The notes beneath the pieces were generated by a model that saw only the letters and a list, made by a program, of their open reading frames with translations, had not been told where the DNA came from and did not search any database. A DNA stretch of 64,000 nucleotides from Arthrobacter alkaliphilus. Its GTDB lineage: Bacteria > Actinomycetota > Actinomycetes > Actinomycetales > Micrococcaceae. The translations under genes were made by a program, and so were the position numbers. The stretch is taken from the NCBI RefSeq assembly GCF_021483235.1, contig NZ_JAKEEC010000023.1:1-64000 (forward strand), written 5' to 3'. Positions 7,207-15,033 of the stretch are shown here, piece by piece. Positions within the stretch are counted from its first letter, which is position 1, and the number at the start of each line of letters is the position of its first letter.

Positions 7207-8544
7207 CTAGAGAATGCCGAGATTGCGCTTGAGCTCGTACGGCGTGACCTGAAGCCGGTAGTCCTGCCATTCCGCACGCTTGTTGCGCAGGAAGTGGTCA
7301 AAGACCTGTTCGCCGAGGATGTCCGCCACGAGTTCCGAGTCTTCCATGGCGCGGATGGCATCGTGGAGGCTGGCCGGAAGCGGAGTGTGGCCCATTGCCT
7401 TGCGCTCTGCCGACGTGAGCGACCAGACGTCGTCTTCCGCGGCGGCCGGAAGGTCGTAACCCTCTTCGATACCCTTCAGCCCTGCCCCCAGCAACACGGC
7501 GTAGGCCAAGTACGGATTGGTGGCGGAGTCGATCCCGCGGTATTCGATCCGCGCGGACTGTCCTTTGCCCGGCTTGTAGAGCGGCACGCGGACCAAGGCC
7601 GAGCGGTTGTTGTGGCCCCAGCTCAAGTAGCTCGGCGCCTCGCCGCCGCCCCAGAGACGCTTGTACGAATTCACGAACTGGTTGGTCACGGCGGTGAATT
7701 CGGGCGCATGCTGCAGGATTCCCGCAATGAACTGGCGCGCCGTCTTCGACAACTGGAACTCGGCCCCGGCCTCGTAGAAGGCGTTGGTGTCACCCTCGAA
7801 CAGGGAGAAATGCGTGTGCATTCCCGATCCGGGGTGGTCGGTAAACGGCTTCGGCATGAAGGTCGCGTAGGTTCCCTGCTGCAGGGCCACTTCCTTGATG
7901 ACCGTGCGGAAGGTCATGATGTTGTCCGCCGTCTGGAGGGCGTCGGCGTAGCGGAGATCGATCTCGTTCTGGCCCGGGCCGCCCTCGTGGTGGCTGAACT
8001 CCACGGAAATGCCCACGGATTCAAGCATGGTGACGGCCGTGCGGCGGAAGTCTTGTGCCACGCCGCCGGGGACGTGGTCGAAGTAGCCGCCCTCGTCAAC
8101 GGGAACGGGAACGCCGTTGACGAGGTCCTGGGACTTGAGGAGGTAGAACTCGATCTCGGGGTGCGTGTAGCACGTGAAGCCCATGTCCGCGGCTTTGGCG
8201 AGGGTGCGTTTGAGCACGTTCCGGGGGTCGGCGGCCGACGGCTCGCCGTCCGGGGTCAGGATGTCGCAGAACATCCTGGAGGTCTGCTCGGTTTCACCAC
8301 GCCACGGAAGGATCTGGAAGGTGGAGGGGTCGGGCTGGGCCAGCATGTCCGATTCGAACACCCTGGCAAGGCCTTCGATCGCCGAGCCGTCGAAGCCCAG
8401 GCCTTCTTCGAAGGCGCCTTCCACTTCAGCCGGCGCAAGGGCCACCGATTTCAGGGATCCGACGACGTCGGTAAACCACAAGCGTACGAAGCGCACATCA
8501 CGCTCTTCGATAGTTCGCAGAACGAACTCTTGCTGGCGGTCCAT
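7207..8544 (-). CDS. glnA2: Second type I glutamine synthetase (GlnA2 type, no adenylylation tyrosine)
   Basis: A 445-residue GSI protein, shorter than GlnA and of GSI-alpha length. RFVRLWFTDVVGSLKSVAL, GFDGSAIEG, EIEFYLL, GSGMHTHFSLF and GHNNRSALVRVP are present. Where GlnA reads [10 protein letters not shown] this protein reads EDDVWSLTSAE, so the modified tyrosine is aligned with tryptophan and GlnE should not regulate it. GAGG precedes the ATG. It forms an operon with glnE and corresponds to mycobacterial GlnA2 by position. Whether it acts mainly as a glutamine synthetase or on another amine cannot be decided from sequence. Confidence 0.93.
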   Translation of the reverse strand: MDRQQEFVLRTIEERDVRFVRLWFTDVVGSLKSVALAPAEVEGAFEEGLGFDGSAIEGLARVFESDMLAQPDPSTFQILPWRGETEQTSRMFCDILTPDGEPSAADPRNVLKRTLAKAADMGFTCYTHPEIEFYLLKSQDLVNGVPVPVDEGGYFDHVPGGVAQDFRRTAVTMLESVGISVEFSHHEGGPGQNEIDLRYADALQTADNIMTFRTVIKEVALQQGTYATFMPKPFTDHPGSGMHTHFSLFEGDTNAFYEAGAEFQLSKTARQFIAGILQHAPEFTAVTNQFVNSYKRLWGGGEAPSYLSWGHNNRSALVRVPLYKPGKGQSARIEYRGIDSATNPYLAYAVLLGAGLKGIEEGYDLPAAAEDDVWSLTSAERKAMGHTPLPASLHDAIRAMEDSELVADILGEQVFDHFLRNKRAEWQDYRLQVTPYELKRNLGIL

Positions 8545-8736
8545 GGGGCCTCATTTCCGGGTCAACGTCCACGCCGCGGATTCGGGATGCGAAGCCGGCG
8601 ACAACTCAGCATTCACTCTACTAAGCATTGGGCTTGATTGGCTGCACCCCCGGTTCGCGTAACACAGCGTTTACAAATACGGGGCTGCCCCTGCGCCGGT
8701 GTGGCTAGGACGGCCGGTACCGCATACGCTCTACTC

Positions 8737-9648
8737 ATGGCCCCAAGCAACAGTTCCGATTCCAGCATGCCCGCCGAAATTCCTGCGCCTTACGGAACGG
8801 GACCTGCAAGCGCAGGTTCCGGGGCTTCGACGGCTTCTTCGACGCCGAAGCCCGCGGCAAGGATCCGAACCCATCACCTGCAGCAGGCCAAGGCCAAGGG
8901 TGAGCGCTTTGCGATGTTGACGGCCTACGAGCAGTACACGGCCGAGATTTTCGACCAGGCCGGCATCGAGGTTCTGCTGATCGGCGATTCGGCCTCCAAC
9001 AACGTCTTCGGGAACGAGACGAGCCTCCCCGTAACCGTTGACGAGCTCCTCCCCTTGTGCCGCGCGGTGGCCCGGTCCGCCAAGCGTGCCTTGATCGTGG
9101 CCGATCTTCCCTTCGGCAGCTACGAAGTGTCGCCGGAGCAGGCGGTGGCAACAGGTGTCCGCTTCCTGAAGGAAGGTTTGGCACACGCCGTCAAGATCGA
9201 AGGCGGCGCGTTCTACGCGGGAACGGTGCGGGCCATGGTCCAGGCAGGCATTCCCGTCATGGCACACATCGGCTTCACGCCCCAGAGCGAACACTCGCTC
9301 GGCGGCTACCGCGTCCAGGGCCGGGGCGACGATGCCGCGCGCCTCGTCGAAGACGCCACTGCACTCGCAAATGCAGGCGCCTTCTGTGTGCTCATGGAGA
9401 TGGTCCCCGCGGAAACCGCTGCCGCCGTCGACGCCGCAATTGACGTGCCCACCATCGGGATCGGCGCAGGCAACGCGACCACTGGACAGGTGCTGGTGTG
9501 GCAGGACATGGCCGGACTGCGAGGCGGCAAAATGGCCAAGTTCGTCAAGCAATACGCGGATCTTCGCACCACCCTGGGCGACGCGGCGAAAGCGTACGCC
9601 GACGACGTCCGGTCCGGCCAGTTCCCCGGCCCGGAGCATTCCTTCTAG
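8737..9648 (+). CDS. panB: 3-methyl-2-oxobutanoate hydroxymethyltransferase
   Basis: 303 residues with the ATG at 8737 ([10 protein letters not shown]). An upstream in-frame TTG at 8638 would add 33 unconvincing residues. PanB performs the first step of pantothenate synthesis, adding a hydroxymethyl group from methylene-tetrahydrofolate to ketoisovalerate. Metal ligands and catalytic residues are visible in [10 protein letters not shown] (Asp), [10 protein letters not shown] (Asp) and AVKIEGG (Lys, Glu). The first 40 or so residues are a Ser/Ala/Pro-rich extension absent from most homologues and probably disordered. The gene diverges from glnA2, as in Mycobacterium (Rv2222c-Rv2225 region). 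Confidence 0.96.
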   Translation: MAPSNSSDSSMPAEIPAPYGTGPASAGSGASTASSTPKPAARIRTHHLQQAKAKGERFAMLTAYEQYTAEIFDQAGIEVLLIGDSASNNVFGNETSLPVTVDELLPLCRAVARSAKRALIVADLPFGSYEVSPEQAVATGVRFLKEGLAHAVKIEGGAFYAGTVRAMVQAGIPVMAHIGFTPQSEHSLGGYRVQGRGDDAARLVEDATALANAGAFCVLMEMVPAETAAAVDAAIDVPTIGIGAGNATTGQVLVWQDMAGLRGGKMAKFVKQYADLRTTLGDAAKAYADDVRSGQFPGPEHSF

Positions 9649-9672
9649 GACCGGAACCGGCCCTCGTCGCCG

Positions 9673-9837
9673 CTAGTCGTCGTCGTCCTTGTCCCAGGCT
9701 TCGTTGCGGGCCTTGACCTTTTCGAGGGCGTGTTCCGCTTCCTCGCGGGTCTCGTAAGGACCGATCAGCTGGGACCAGTCGGACAACGCGTCCTCTTCGA
9801 TTTGGTGTGTCTGAACGTTGTACCAGAACTCCGCCAC
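9673..9837 (-). CDS. 54-residue acidic protein, SPOR-like
   Basis: GTG start at 9837-9835 preceded by GAAAGGAG at a good distance; stop TAG at 9675-9673. The protein begins MAEFWYNVQTHQIEEDA, contains WSQLIGPYETREEAEHALEKV, and ends in four aspartates. The central GPYETREEAEHAL stretch resembles the turn-helix of SPOR domains (G-P-Y/F-x-x-x-x-E-A-x-x-x-L). Similar small proteins beside map are usually annotated as SPOR-domain or hypothetical in Micrococcaceae (from memory). No membrane segment is present, so a cytoplasmic or scaffolding role is more likely than a classical septal SPOR protein. Confidence 0.75.
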   Translation of the reverse strand: MAEFWYNVQTHQIEEDALSDWSQLIGPYETREEAEHALEKVKARNEAWDKDDDD

Positions 9838-9950
9838 GGTCTCTCCTTTCGAACCCCGCCGTGAGCCCGGCGGGCCGCTTGCCCGCTGTGCAGGCCGATA
9901 TTTAGCTTCTTAGTTACTTGCGTCTCGCGCGTCCCTTATATGATCAATCT

Positions 9951-10829
9951 ATGCCTTCTCCTGCCCTGACCGCACCAATCGGCACGCTCACCCGTGGAAC
10001 AGTCAGCCCACAGTTGCCTGTTCCGGCGTCCATCCCGCGTCCGGAGTATGTCGGCAAGCCCGGACCCGCGAAGTTCACGGGTTCTGAGGTCAAATCCGCG
10101 GAAACCATCGAGAAGATCCGCATCGCCAGCAAAATCGCGGCCCAGGCGATCGTCGAGGTGGGCAAGCACATCGAGCCGGGCGTCACAACCGACCAGCTGG
10201 ACCGCATCGGCCATGAGTTCATCCTGGACCACCATGCCTACCCGTCCACGCTTGGCTACCGCGGCTTCCCCAAGTCCCTGTGCTCCTCGCTCAACGAAGT
10301 CATCTGCCACGGCATTCCTGACAGCACCGTGATCCAGGACGGCGACATCCTGAACATCGACATCACGGCCTACATCAACGGCGTCCACGGCGACACGAAC
10401 TACACCTTCCTGGTGGGAGACGTCGACGACGAGTCCCGGCTGCTGGTTGAACGCACCCAGGAGTCGCTCAACCGTGCCATCAAAGCCGTCGCCCCCGGCC
10501 GCGAAATCAACGTGATCGGCCGCGCCATCCAGTCCTACGCGAAACGCTTCGGCTACGGCGTGGTCCGTGACTTCACCGGCCACGGCGTCGGCGAGGCCTT
10601 CCACACTGGCCTGATCATCCCGCACTATGACGCCGCGCCGGCCTACAACACCGTCATCGAAGCCGGTATGGTCTTCACGATTGAGCCCATGCTTACCCTT
10701 GGAACCATCGAGTGGGACATGTGGCCCGATGAATGGACAGTCGTCACCCGCGACCACAAGCGGACCGCACAATTTGAACACACCTTGTTGGTCACCGAGA
10801 CCGGCGCCGAAATCCTGACTCTTCCCTAA
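9951..10829 (+). CDS. map: Type I methionine aminopeptidase
   Basis: 292 residues with the ATG at 9951 ([11 protein letters not shown]); an upstream TTG at 9918 has no support. It removes the initiator methionine from nascent proteins. The five metal ligands of the pita-bread fold are visible: Asp in [17 protein letters not shown] (two), His in GHGVGEAFH, Glu in FTIEPML and Glu in AQFEHTLLV. The N-terminal 40 residues (Pro-rich, [16 protein letters not shown]) match the extended actinobacterial form. The polyphosphate glucokinase gene follows 39 bp later on the same strand. Confidence 0.96.
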   Translation: MPSPALTAPIGTLTRGTVSPQLPVPASIPRPEYVGKPGPAKFTGSEVKSAETIEKIRIASKIAAQAIVEVGKHIEPGVTTDQLDRIGHEFILDHHAYPSTLGYRGFPKSLCSSLNEVICHGIPDSTVIQDGDILNIDITAYINGVHGDTNYTFLVGDVDDESRLLVERTQESLNRAIKAVAPGREINVIGRAIQSYAKRFGYGVVRDFTGHGVGEAFHTGLIIPHYDAAPAYNTVIEAGMVFTIEPMLTLGTIEWDMWPDEWTVVTRDHKRTAQFEHTLLVTETGAEILTLP

Positions 10830-10868
10830 GCTTTTCGGAAGGTCGCCTGCAGCCGTTCGTGCTGCGAT

Positions 10869-11705
10869 ATGCCCACCCCTCCTGCCATGAACGGAAGCGC
10901 ATTGACCAAGAAGGATGAGAAGATCCACAAGAACGGCCCTCTGATCGGCATCGACGTTGGTGGCACCGGCATCAAGGGCGGCATCGTCGACCTGAAGAAA
11001 GGCAAGCTGCTCGGGGACCGCCTCCGCATCCCCACGCCGCAGCCCGCCACTCCCGAAGCCGTCGCGGAAGTGATCGCCCAGATCGTCGAAGATCTGTCGG
11101 CCCGCGAGGACGCCCCGGCCAAGGGTTCGCCCGTGGGAGTCACCTTCCCCGGGATCATCCAGCACGGAGTGGTCCGCTCTGCCGCCAACGTGGACAAGTC
11201 CTGGCTCGACACGGACATCGATTCGATGCTCACCAAGCGCCTGGACCGACCCGTCGAGGTCATCAACGACGCCGACGCAGCCGGTCTCGCTGAAGCCCGC
11301 TATGGTGCGGGCGAAGGCGTCGGCGGCACGGTCCTGGTCATTACCCTCGGAACCGGCATCGGCTCAGCCTTCATCTTCAACGGGCACTTGGTCCCCAACG
11401 CCGAGCTCGGCCACCTCGAAGTGGACGGCCACGACGCCGAGACGAAGGCATCCGCCGTGGCCCGCGAACGCGACGGCTTGAGCTGGGAAGAGTACAGCGT
11501 GCTGCTGCAGCGCTATCTCTCACACGTCGAGTTCCTCTTCTCCCCCGAACTCTTCATCATTGGTGGCGGCATCTCGAAGCGTTCGGATGAGTACTTCCCC
11601 CACTTGAATCTGCGGACCCGCATCGTCACGGCGGAATTGAAGAACGACGCCGGGATCGTGGGGGCCGCGCTGGACGTCGCCCTCCACCACAAGCTCGCCA
11701 AGTAG
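10869..11705 (+). CDS. ppgK: Polyphosphate glucokinase (ROK superfamily)
   Basis: 278 residues. It phosphorylates glucose with polyphosphate and often also ATP. The phosphate-binding motifs are [16 protein letters not shown] (residues 26-41) and [16 protein letters not shown], with the sugar-binding [17 protein letters not shown] and NAELGHLEV. The ROK zinc motif CxCGxxGCxE is absent, as usual in PpgK, which separates it from the ROK glucokinase at 51773. The start may be the ATG at 10869 or the in-frame ATG at 10887. Confidence 0.93.
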   Translation: MPTPPAMNGSALTKKDEKIHKNGPLIGIDVGGTGIKGGIVDLKKGKLLGDRLRIPTPQPATPEAVAEVIAQIVEDLSAREDAPAKGSPVGVTFPGIIQHGVVRSAANVDKSWLDTDIDSMLTKRLDRPVEVINDADAAGLAEARYGAGEGVGGTVLVITLGTGIGSAFIFNGHLVPNAELGHLEVDGHDAETKASAVARERDGLSWEEYSVLLQRYLSHVEFLFSPELFIIGGGISKRSDEYFPHLNLRTRIVTAELKNDAGIVGAALDVALHHKLAK

Positions 11706-11756
11706 GGCGTGGTGCCGGTGGCGGCTGCGGCTTCCCCTCCGCTGCCGCCACCGGAG

Positions 11757-12266
11757 CTAGATGGGGCTTTTCTCGGAGCTCTTGCCCTTGGCGCCCTTCG
11801 CCCCGTCCGCAGCTGCGGTTTCGGCTTCATGCCGGAGCAGGGAAATGGCCGATTCGAAGTCCTCAAGCGATTCGAAGGCCTGGTAAACACTGGCAAATCG
11901 CAGGTACGCGACTTCGTCCAGCTTCTGGAGTGGTCCAAGGATGGCCAGGCCGACCTCGTGGGCGTCGATTTCCGCGGCGCCGGAAGAGCGGATGTTTTCC
12001 TCGACTTCCTGGGCCAGCATCGCAAGATCGTCCTCGGTCACGGGCCGTCCTTGGCAGGCCTTGCGAACGCCGTTGATGATCTTGATGCGGCTGAAGGGTT
12101 CCCCCACGCCTGAGCGTTTGATGACGGACAGGCTTGTGGTCTCCACCGTGGTGAATCGGCGTCCGCACTCAGGGCACTGACGCCGACGGCGGATGGCAGA
12201 GCCGTCGTCGGCCATGCGACTGTCCACAACGCGTGAGTCGGGGTTTCGGCAGAACGGACAATACAC
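11757..12266 (-). CDS. nrdR: Transcriptional repressor NrdR of ribonucleotide reductase genes
   Basis: 169 residues using the GTG at 12266, which is preceded by GGGGAGG and gives the canonical [18 protein letters not shown]-terminus; a longer reading to 12329 has no family support. The zinc ribbon has CPFC and CPEC, and the ATP-cone begins near residue 46 (SVIKRSG...[11 protein letters not shown]). NrdR senses dATP/ATP and represses nrd operons at tandem NrdR boxes. The C-terminus carries a Lys/Ala-rich tail ([16 protein letters not shown]) beyond the ATP-cone. Candidate NrdR boxes lie upstream at 12397-12434, suggesting autoregulation. Confidence 0.96.
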   Translation of the reverse strand: MYCPFCRNPDSRVVDSRMADDGSAIRRRRQCPECGRRFTTVETTSLSVIKRSGVGEPFSRIKIINGVRKACQGRPVTEDDLAMLAQEVEENIRSSGAAEIDAHEVGLAILGPLQKLDEVAYLRFASVYQAFESLEDFESAISLLRHEAETAAADGAKGAKGKSSEKSPI

Positions 12267-12327
12267 GCTGGGCCTCCCCTGTTCGGTTCCGGTGCCCTGT
12301 CCCCGCGGCGGCGTGGGCCGGGAACGC

Positions 12328-12358
12328 AAAAGGTGCCGGAAGTTTGACTTCCGGCACC
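12328..12358 (-). terminator. Terminator-like hairpin between hisD and nrdR
   Basis: GGTGCCGGAAGT (12332-12343) pairs perfectly with ACTTCCGGCACC (12347-12358) around a 3-base loop. On the minus strand it is followed by TTTTGCG. It should terminate hisD transcripts. It also lies downstream of the NrdR boxes, so a promoter there would transcribe through it into nrdR. Confidence 0.8.
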
Positions 12359-12396
12359 AGTTTACGGCTACATACGGGCGAATGACAAGACTGTAA

Positions 12397-12434
12397 CTAC
12401 TATATGTAGTGGTTGTGACCCATACATGTAGTGT
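12397..12434. promoter_or_regulatory. Pair of NrdR-like boxes upstream of nrdR
   Basis: CTACTATATGTAGTGG at 12397-12412 matches the NrdR box acaCwAtATaTwGtgt at 12 of 16 positions. CCCATACATGTAGTGT at 12419-12434 matches at 11 of 16. They are 22 bp apart, about two helical turns; characterised pairs are usually about three turns apart. The first overlaps TATAGT on the minus strand (12404-12399), a possible -10 of nrdR. The second touches the hisD stop codon. Confidence 0.6.
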
Positions 12435-13807
12435 TAGTCGCCCGCGAACCGAATCTTGACGGCATCGCCGTGGCCGGGAAGATCCTCGGCATCGGAGAGG
12501 CTCACGATGTGCCTGCTGACCAGTTCCAAGGCCGCCTTGTCGTAGTTGATCACCTGGACGGCCCGCAGGAAGGTTGTCACGTTCAGTCCGGAAGAAAAGG
12601 CAGCAGTGCCGCTCGTAGGCAAAACGTGGTTGGAGCCTGCACAGTAATCCCCGAGGCTGACCGGGCTGTAGTCCCCCACGAAAATCGCGCCCGCGTTGCG
12701 GATCCTTGCGGCTACAGCGGCTGCGTCGGCCGTCATGATTTCCAGGTGCTCTGCCGCGTACGCATCGCAGACCGCGATCCCCTGATCGATATCGTCTACA
12801 AGTACCACGCCCGACTGCGGACCCGACAATGCAGTGGTGACCCGCTCGCCGTGCTTGGTGGTTCCTGCCTGGACGGCGAGCTCCCGTTGCACGGCGGAGG
12901 CGAGCTCCTCGGAGTCGGTGATCAGGACGGAAGCCGCCTTGGGGTCGTGCTCGGCTTGACTGATGAGGTCAGCGGCCACGAGGGCCGGACGGGCCGAAGC
13001 ATCGGCCAAAATGGCGATCTCGGTGGTGCCGGCCTCGGAATCGATGCCCACGACGCCTTTCACAAGACGCTTCGCGGTTGCCACGAAAATGTTTCCCGGA
13101 CCGGTCACAACGTCCACAGGTTCGATCGGCTCAACATCGCCGGCCCCGGGGATGCCGTAGGCAAAGGAGACAATCGCCTGGGCGCCTCCAATGGCGTAGA
13201 CCTCGTCGATGCCCAGCAAAGCGGCTGCCGCCAGAATCGTGGGGTGTGGCAGGCCGCCGAAGTCCTTTTGGGGCGGGGAGGCCAAGGCAATCGAGGCAAC
13301 CCCCGCAGCCAGCGCCGGGACAACGTTCATGATCACGGAGGACGGGTAGACGGCCAGGCCACCGGGGACGTACAGCCCAACGCGGCTCACCGGTACCCAA
13401 TTCTGGCTGACGACGGCGCCGTCCCCCAGCTCCACGTCGACGTTGGCTGGCCTTTGGCCGTCCGCGAACCGCCGGGCACGGCGGATGGATTCCTCCAGGG
13501 CCGCGCGCACTGACGGATCAAGGTTCTCAAGGGCTTCGGCAAGCGCGGCGGCCGGCACGCGCGGGTGCGACTGTTCCACGCCGTCGAACGCCAACGCGAA
13601 CTCGCCAAGCGCCTCGAAGCCCCGGGAACGGACGGCTGCAATGATGTCGAGGACTTTTTGCTCGGCGTCCGCCAAGGTGCCCTGCTTCGCCCGGGGCACC
13701 ACGGCCCGCAGTTCAGCCAAGGTCAGGGACCGTCCGCGCAAGTCAATGCGGCGGAAGTCCAGGGACTGGGCGGCGGTTTCGGCAGGGTTCTCCGGAGAAA
13801 TGGTCAC
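12434..13807 (-). CDS. hisD: Histidinol dehydrogenase
   Basis: 457 residues, slightly longer than the usual 430. It is a zinc- and NAD-dependent enzyme catalysing the last two oxidations of histidine synthesis. Visible motifs include [20 protein letters not shown], a family signature containing [24 protein letters not shown], and the catalytic [20 protein letters not shown] region with its conserved His. No other his gene follows on this strand, and a hairpin at 12328-12358 closes the unit. Confidence 0.96.
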   Translation of the reverse strand: MTISPENPAETAAQSLDFRRIDLRGRSLTLAELRAVVPRAKQGTLADAEQKVLDIIAAVRSRGFEALGEFALAFDGVEQSHPRVPAAALAEALENLDPSVRAALEESIRRARRFADGQRPANVDVELGDGAVVSQNWVPVSRVGLYVPGGLAVYPSSVIMNVVPALAAGVASIALASPPQKDFGGLPHPTILAAAALLGIDEVYAIGGAQAIVSFAYGIPGAGDVEPIEPVDVVTGPGNIFVATAKRLVKGVVGIDSEAGTTEIAILADASARPALVAADLISQAEHDPKAASVLITDSEELASAVQRELAVQAGTTKHGERVTTALSGPQSGVVLVDDIDQGIAVCDAYAAEHLEIMTADAAAVAARIRNAGAIFVGDYSPVSLGDYCAGSNHVLPTSGTAAFSSGLNVTTFLRAVQVINYDKAALELVSRHIVSLSDAEDLPGHGDAVKIRFAGD

Positions 13808-13816
13808 CAGACCATT

Positions 13817-14365
13817 TTACGGTGCAACCGGGGGTCCCTCGGGCTGCTGCTTTCCCATCAAGCTGAAGAGCGTCAAGAGGAATGTCACGAGGGCCGTCGT
13901 ACCGGGCCACAGCAAGAGCGCCGTCATCGAGCGCAATGAGAAGCCGTCGCCTCCACTTGAGGCGTGGCCCCACCACTGCGCGGCGAGCAGACCCGCCTGC
14001 CACGCCACCAGCGCCCCGGCCGCGCCGCCCGAAACGGCCAGGAAGGTGCGGACGCCGTGCCCGGGTTTGCGCACCTTGCTGTCCAGCAGGACTGCGGTGA
14101 AGCAGCCGGAAAGCAGCAAGAGCCCTGCCAGGACCAAGTCCCTCGGAAGCCGCCCCGCTGAGGCCGTCGGATCGGCAAGGGCCGGATTTCCGGAGAGGAC
14201 GTTGAGGCCGCCCGGAGCCAACAACCACCAGGCGAGGCCCAAGCCGACCCCCGAGGCTGCGGGCACCACGAGCCAAAGCCACCATGCGCGCTCCCGCGTC
14301 CCCGTATCCGGGTCCGTGCCCCTCGCAGGGTCGGAGTCGAGAACGTTCGATGCTGGCTTGGTCAT
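13817..14365 (-). CDS. Four-helix membrane protein of unknown function
   Basis: 182 residues from the ATG at 14365 (MTKPASNVLDS); an upstream GTG at 14407 is possible but no clear ribosome binding site supports either. After a charged N-terminus (DPDTGTRERA) there are four hydrophobic segments: WLWLVVPAASGVGLGLAWW, LVLAGLLLLSGCFTAVLL, FLAVSGGAAGALVAWQAGLL and MTALLLWPGTTALVTFLLTL. I do not recognise the family. It ends 9 bp upstream of the hisD start on the same strand, so it is probably the first gene of a hisD transcript. No enzymatic motif is visible. Confidence 0.8.
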   Translation of the reverse strand: MTKPASNVLDSDPARGTDPDTGTRERAWWLWLVVPAASGVGLGLAWWLLAPGGLNVLSGNPALADPTASAGRLPRDLVLAGLLLLSGCFTAVLLDSKVRKPGHGVRTFLAVSGGAAGALVAWQAGLLAAQWWGHASSGGDGFSLRSMTALLLWPGTTALVTFLLTLFSLMGKQQPEGPPVAP

Positions 14366-14481
14366 GACACAAACATTAACAAACGTTTCTGGACGATCAA
14401 CAAGCACGCGTCCCGGCCGGCGGCGGAATAGGCTGAATCCACCAGCGTTATTACCAAGAGCTCACGCAGGAGATCGGCAAA

Positions 14482-14982
14482 GTGGCTTCGGACAATCCCG
14501 CTTTTGAAGCAACATTCAAGCAAATGTTCCGCCGGCATGCCGCCGGGGTGGCCATCATCACTGCCGACCTCAACGGCAAGCCTTTCGGCTTCACCGCGAC
14601 ATCCGTCGCTTCGCTCTCCGCCGAGCCGCCACGCTTCACGTTCAACATGTCCCGCAGTTCCAGCTCCTGGCCGGCGGTGGCTAATGCGACGTACATCGGC
14701 CTGCACATGCTCGGGCTAGAGAACCAAGAACTCGCCGACCGGTTCGCCCGCACCCAGGAAAGGTTTGAAGGCGATCATTGGGAGCCGGGCCCCTTCGGGG
14801 TCCCGATCCTCAAGAACGTGGCCGGCTGGCTGATCGGCAAGATCCAGATGCGCTTGTCCTTCGAAAACAACGCGATCGTCGTGGTGGAGGTTGTCGACGG
14901 GCTGGTCGGCGAGGACGATACTCCCCTGCTGTACCACTCGGGATCCTACGGCCAGCCGGTTCCGCTCGACTATGAAATTTAG
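14482..14982 (+). CDS. Flavin reductase-like protein (FMN-binding split barrel)
   Basis: 166 residues with the family start pattern FKQMFRRHAAGVAIITADLNGKPFGFTATSVASLSAEPPRF, typical of NAD(P)H:flavin reductases and flavin-dependent two-component monooxygenase partners. C-terminal GLVGEDDTPLLYHSGSYGQP is also typical. It should bind FMN or FAD as a dimer. The physiological partner is unknown and no oxygenase gene is nearby. Its stop codon lies inside the first unit of a 15-bp tandem repeat shared with the end of dnaE. Confidence 0.88.
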   Translation: MASDNPAFEATFKQMFRRHAAGVAIITADLNGKPFGFTATSVASLSAEPPRFTFNMSRSSSSWPAVANATYIGLHMLGLENQELADRFARTQERFEGDHWEPGPFGVPILKNVAGWLIGKIQMRLSFENNAIVVVEVVDGLVGEDDTPLLYHSGSYGQPVPLDYEI

Positions 14983-15033
14983 TTGGTGGAAATTTAGTTG
15001 GTGGAAATTTAGTTGGTGGAAATTTAGTTGGTG
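14974..15033. repeat. Four perfect copies of a 15-bp tandem repeat at a convergent gene junction
   Basis: The unit GAAATTTAGTTGGTG is repeated exactly four times (starts at 14974, 14989, 15004, 15019). Each unit contains TAG in the flavin reductase frame and TAA in the dnaE frame, overlapping by two bases. The flavin reductase stops in unit 1 and dnaE stops in unit 4. Because the unit is a multiple of three and carries both stops, copy number does not affect either protein. Confidence 0.97.
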
